Of a stretch of DNA of 64,000 nucleotides, positions 63,710 to 64,000 are shown one piece after another. Position numbers and translations under genes: made by a program. The DNA lies in contig NZ_PEBD01000010.1 in NCBI RefSeq assembly GCF_002735905.1, forward strand, positions 434,001-498,000. The letters run 5' to 3'. The stretch's first letter is position 1. Every line of letters begins with the position of its first letter. The notes beneath the pieces were generated by a model. That model was not told where the DNA came from, did no database searches, and was given only the letters and a program-made list of their open reading frames with translations. This DNA is from Williamsia muralis (GTDB lineage: Bacteria; Actinomycetota; Actinomycetes; Mycobacteriales; Mycobacteriaceae).

Positions 63710-64000
63710 ATGACCTCACCGATCGATCGTCCCAGGCGTCTTCGAACCACTCCGGCCATGCGCCGGATGGTCGCCGAAACCTCCTTGGAGCCCAGGCATC
63801 TGGTGTTGCCGATGTTCGTGGCCGACGGGATCGACGAGCCGCGGCCCATCAGCAGCATGCCCGGGGTCGTCCAGCACACACCGGATTCACTCCGCAAGGC
63901 CGCGGTCGCCGCAGTGGAATCCGGTGTGGGTGGTCTGATGCTCTTCGGTGTTCCTGCCGAGGGCGACAAGGATGCCGTCGGGAGCGTCGGGACCGATCCG
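63710..64000 (+). CDS. hemB: Delta-aminolevulinic acid dehydratase HemB, N-terminal part
   Basis: The first 97 residues from ATG 63710, cut by the window end. GGAGG lies 2 bases before the ATG. RPRRLRTTPAMRRMVAET, LVLPMFVADGIDEPRPISSMPGV and LMLFGVPAEGDKDAVGS are HemB. Condenses two ALA to porphobilinogen. Ten bases after hemD, completing the hemA-C-D-B order. Confidence 0.93.
   Translation, partial: MTSPIDRPRRLRTTPAMRRMVAETSLEPRHLVLPMFVADGIDEPRPISSMPGVVQHTPDSLRKAAVAAVESGVGGLMLFGVPAEGDKDAVGSVGTDP

Noticed and set aside
1-64000. tRNA, rRNA, riboswitch or insertion sequence
   Set aside because: I saw no cloverleaf, no transposase and no known riboswitch core; a covariance-model search was not possible.

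Overview
The window is high-GC, densely packed DNA with many GTG and TTG starts and 1-4 base gene overlaps. Its gene content is that of a mycolic-acid actinobacterium (order Mycobacteriales): an Mce lipid-import operon, mycothiol synthesis (MshA), the heme oxygenase MhuD, CarD, RegX3-SenX3 and a 33-residue ribosomal protein of the bS22 type. A rex gene ahead of hemA, the accessory gene set and the long low-complexity protein extensions fit Gordonia, Williamsia or Rhodococcus better than Mycobacterium. The genus is an inference from memory; no search was run.

Layout. (1) 1-6142: the 3' end of an mce operon (mceC end, mceD, mceE lipoprotein, mceF, two Mce-associated membrane proteins). It closes with a perfect 19-bp stem and repeat-rich spacer DNA. 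(2) 6408-20909: an aldehyde dehydrogenase with a KstR-like site upstream, then a block whose order matches, from memory, M. tuberculosis Rv3592 to Rv3579c: mhuD, hydrolase, mutY, carbonic anhydrase, a membrane-anchored protein, disA, radA, lpqE, carD, ispD, ispF, cysS, rlmB. (3) 20973-36205: an accessory segment with a membrane protein, esterases, a MaoC-type protein, a DUF2599-like lipoprotein, a flavin oxidoreductase, a very large SARP/AAA regulator, a zinc-type ABC importer, a P450-TetR operon and a pirin. (4) 36325-64000: a second conserved block matching the order Rv0486 to Rv0512: mshA, YbjN-like, gpmA, senX3-regX3, Rv0495c-like, ppx, Rv0497 to Rv0499-like genes, proC, Rv0500A-like, bS22-like, epimerase, acyltransferase, SerB-like, glutaredoxin-like, rex, hemA, hemC, hemD, and hemB cut by the window end. 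An AMP-forming ligase, an MFS pump, a protein phosphatase and an HD protein interrupt it.

How the parts fit. Heme synthesis from glutamyl-tRNA (hemA-C-D-B) sits behind rex, which has a perfect Rex operator, so it is probably redox-controlled. MhuD at the other end breaks heme down. MshA and CysS feed thiol chemistry, IspD and IspF the MEP isoprenoid pathway, DisA makes c-di-AMP, and SenX3-RegX3 with Ppx suggests phosphate and polyphosphate control.

I found no CRISPR array, prophage, insertion sequence or tRNA. The least explained signals are non-coding: a three-copy hairpin family (two copies bracket an HD-domain gene), a 36-bp repeat expanded inside an Mce-associated gene, paired inverted repeats beside disA, and several palindromes at accessory-gene promoters. 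I saw no clear new multi-gene system.
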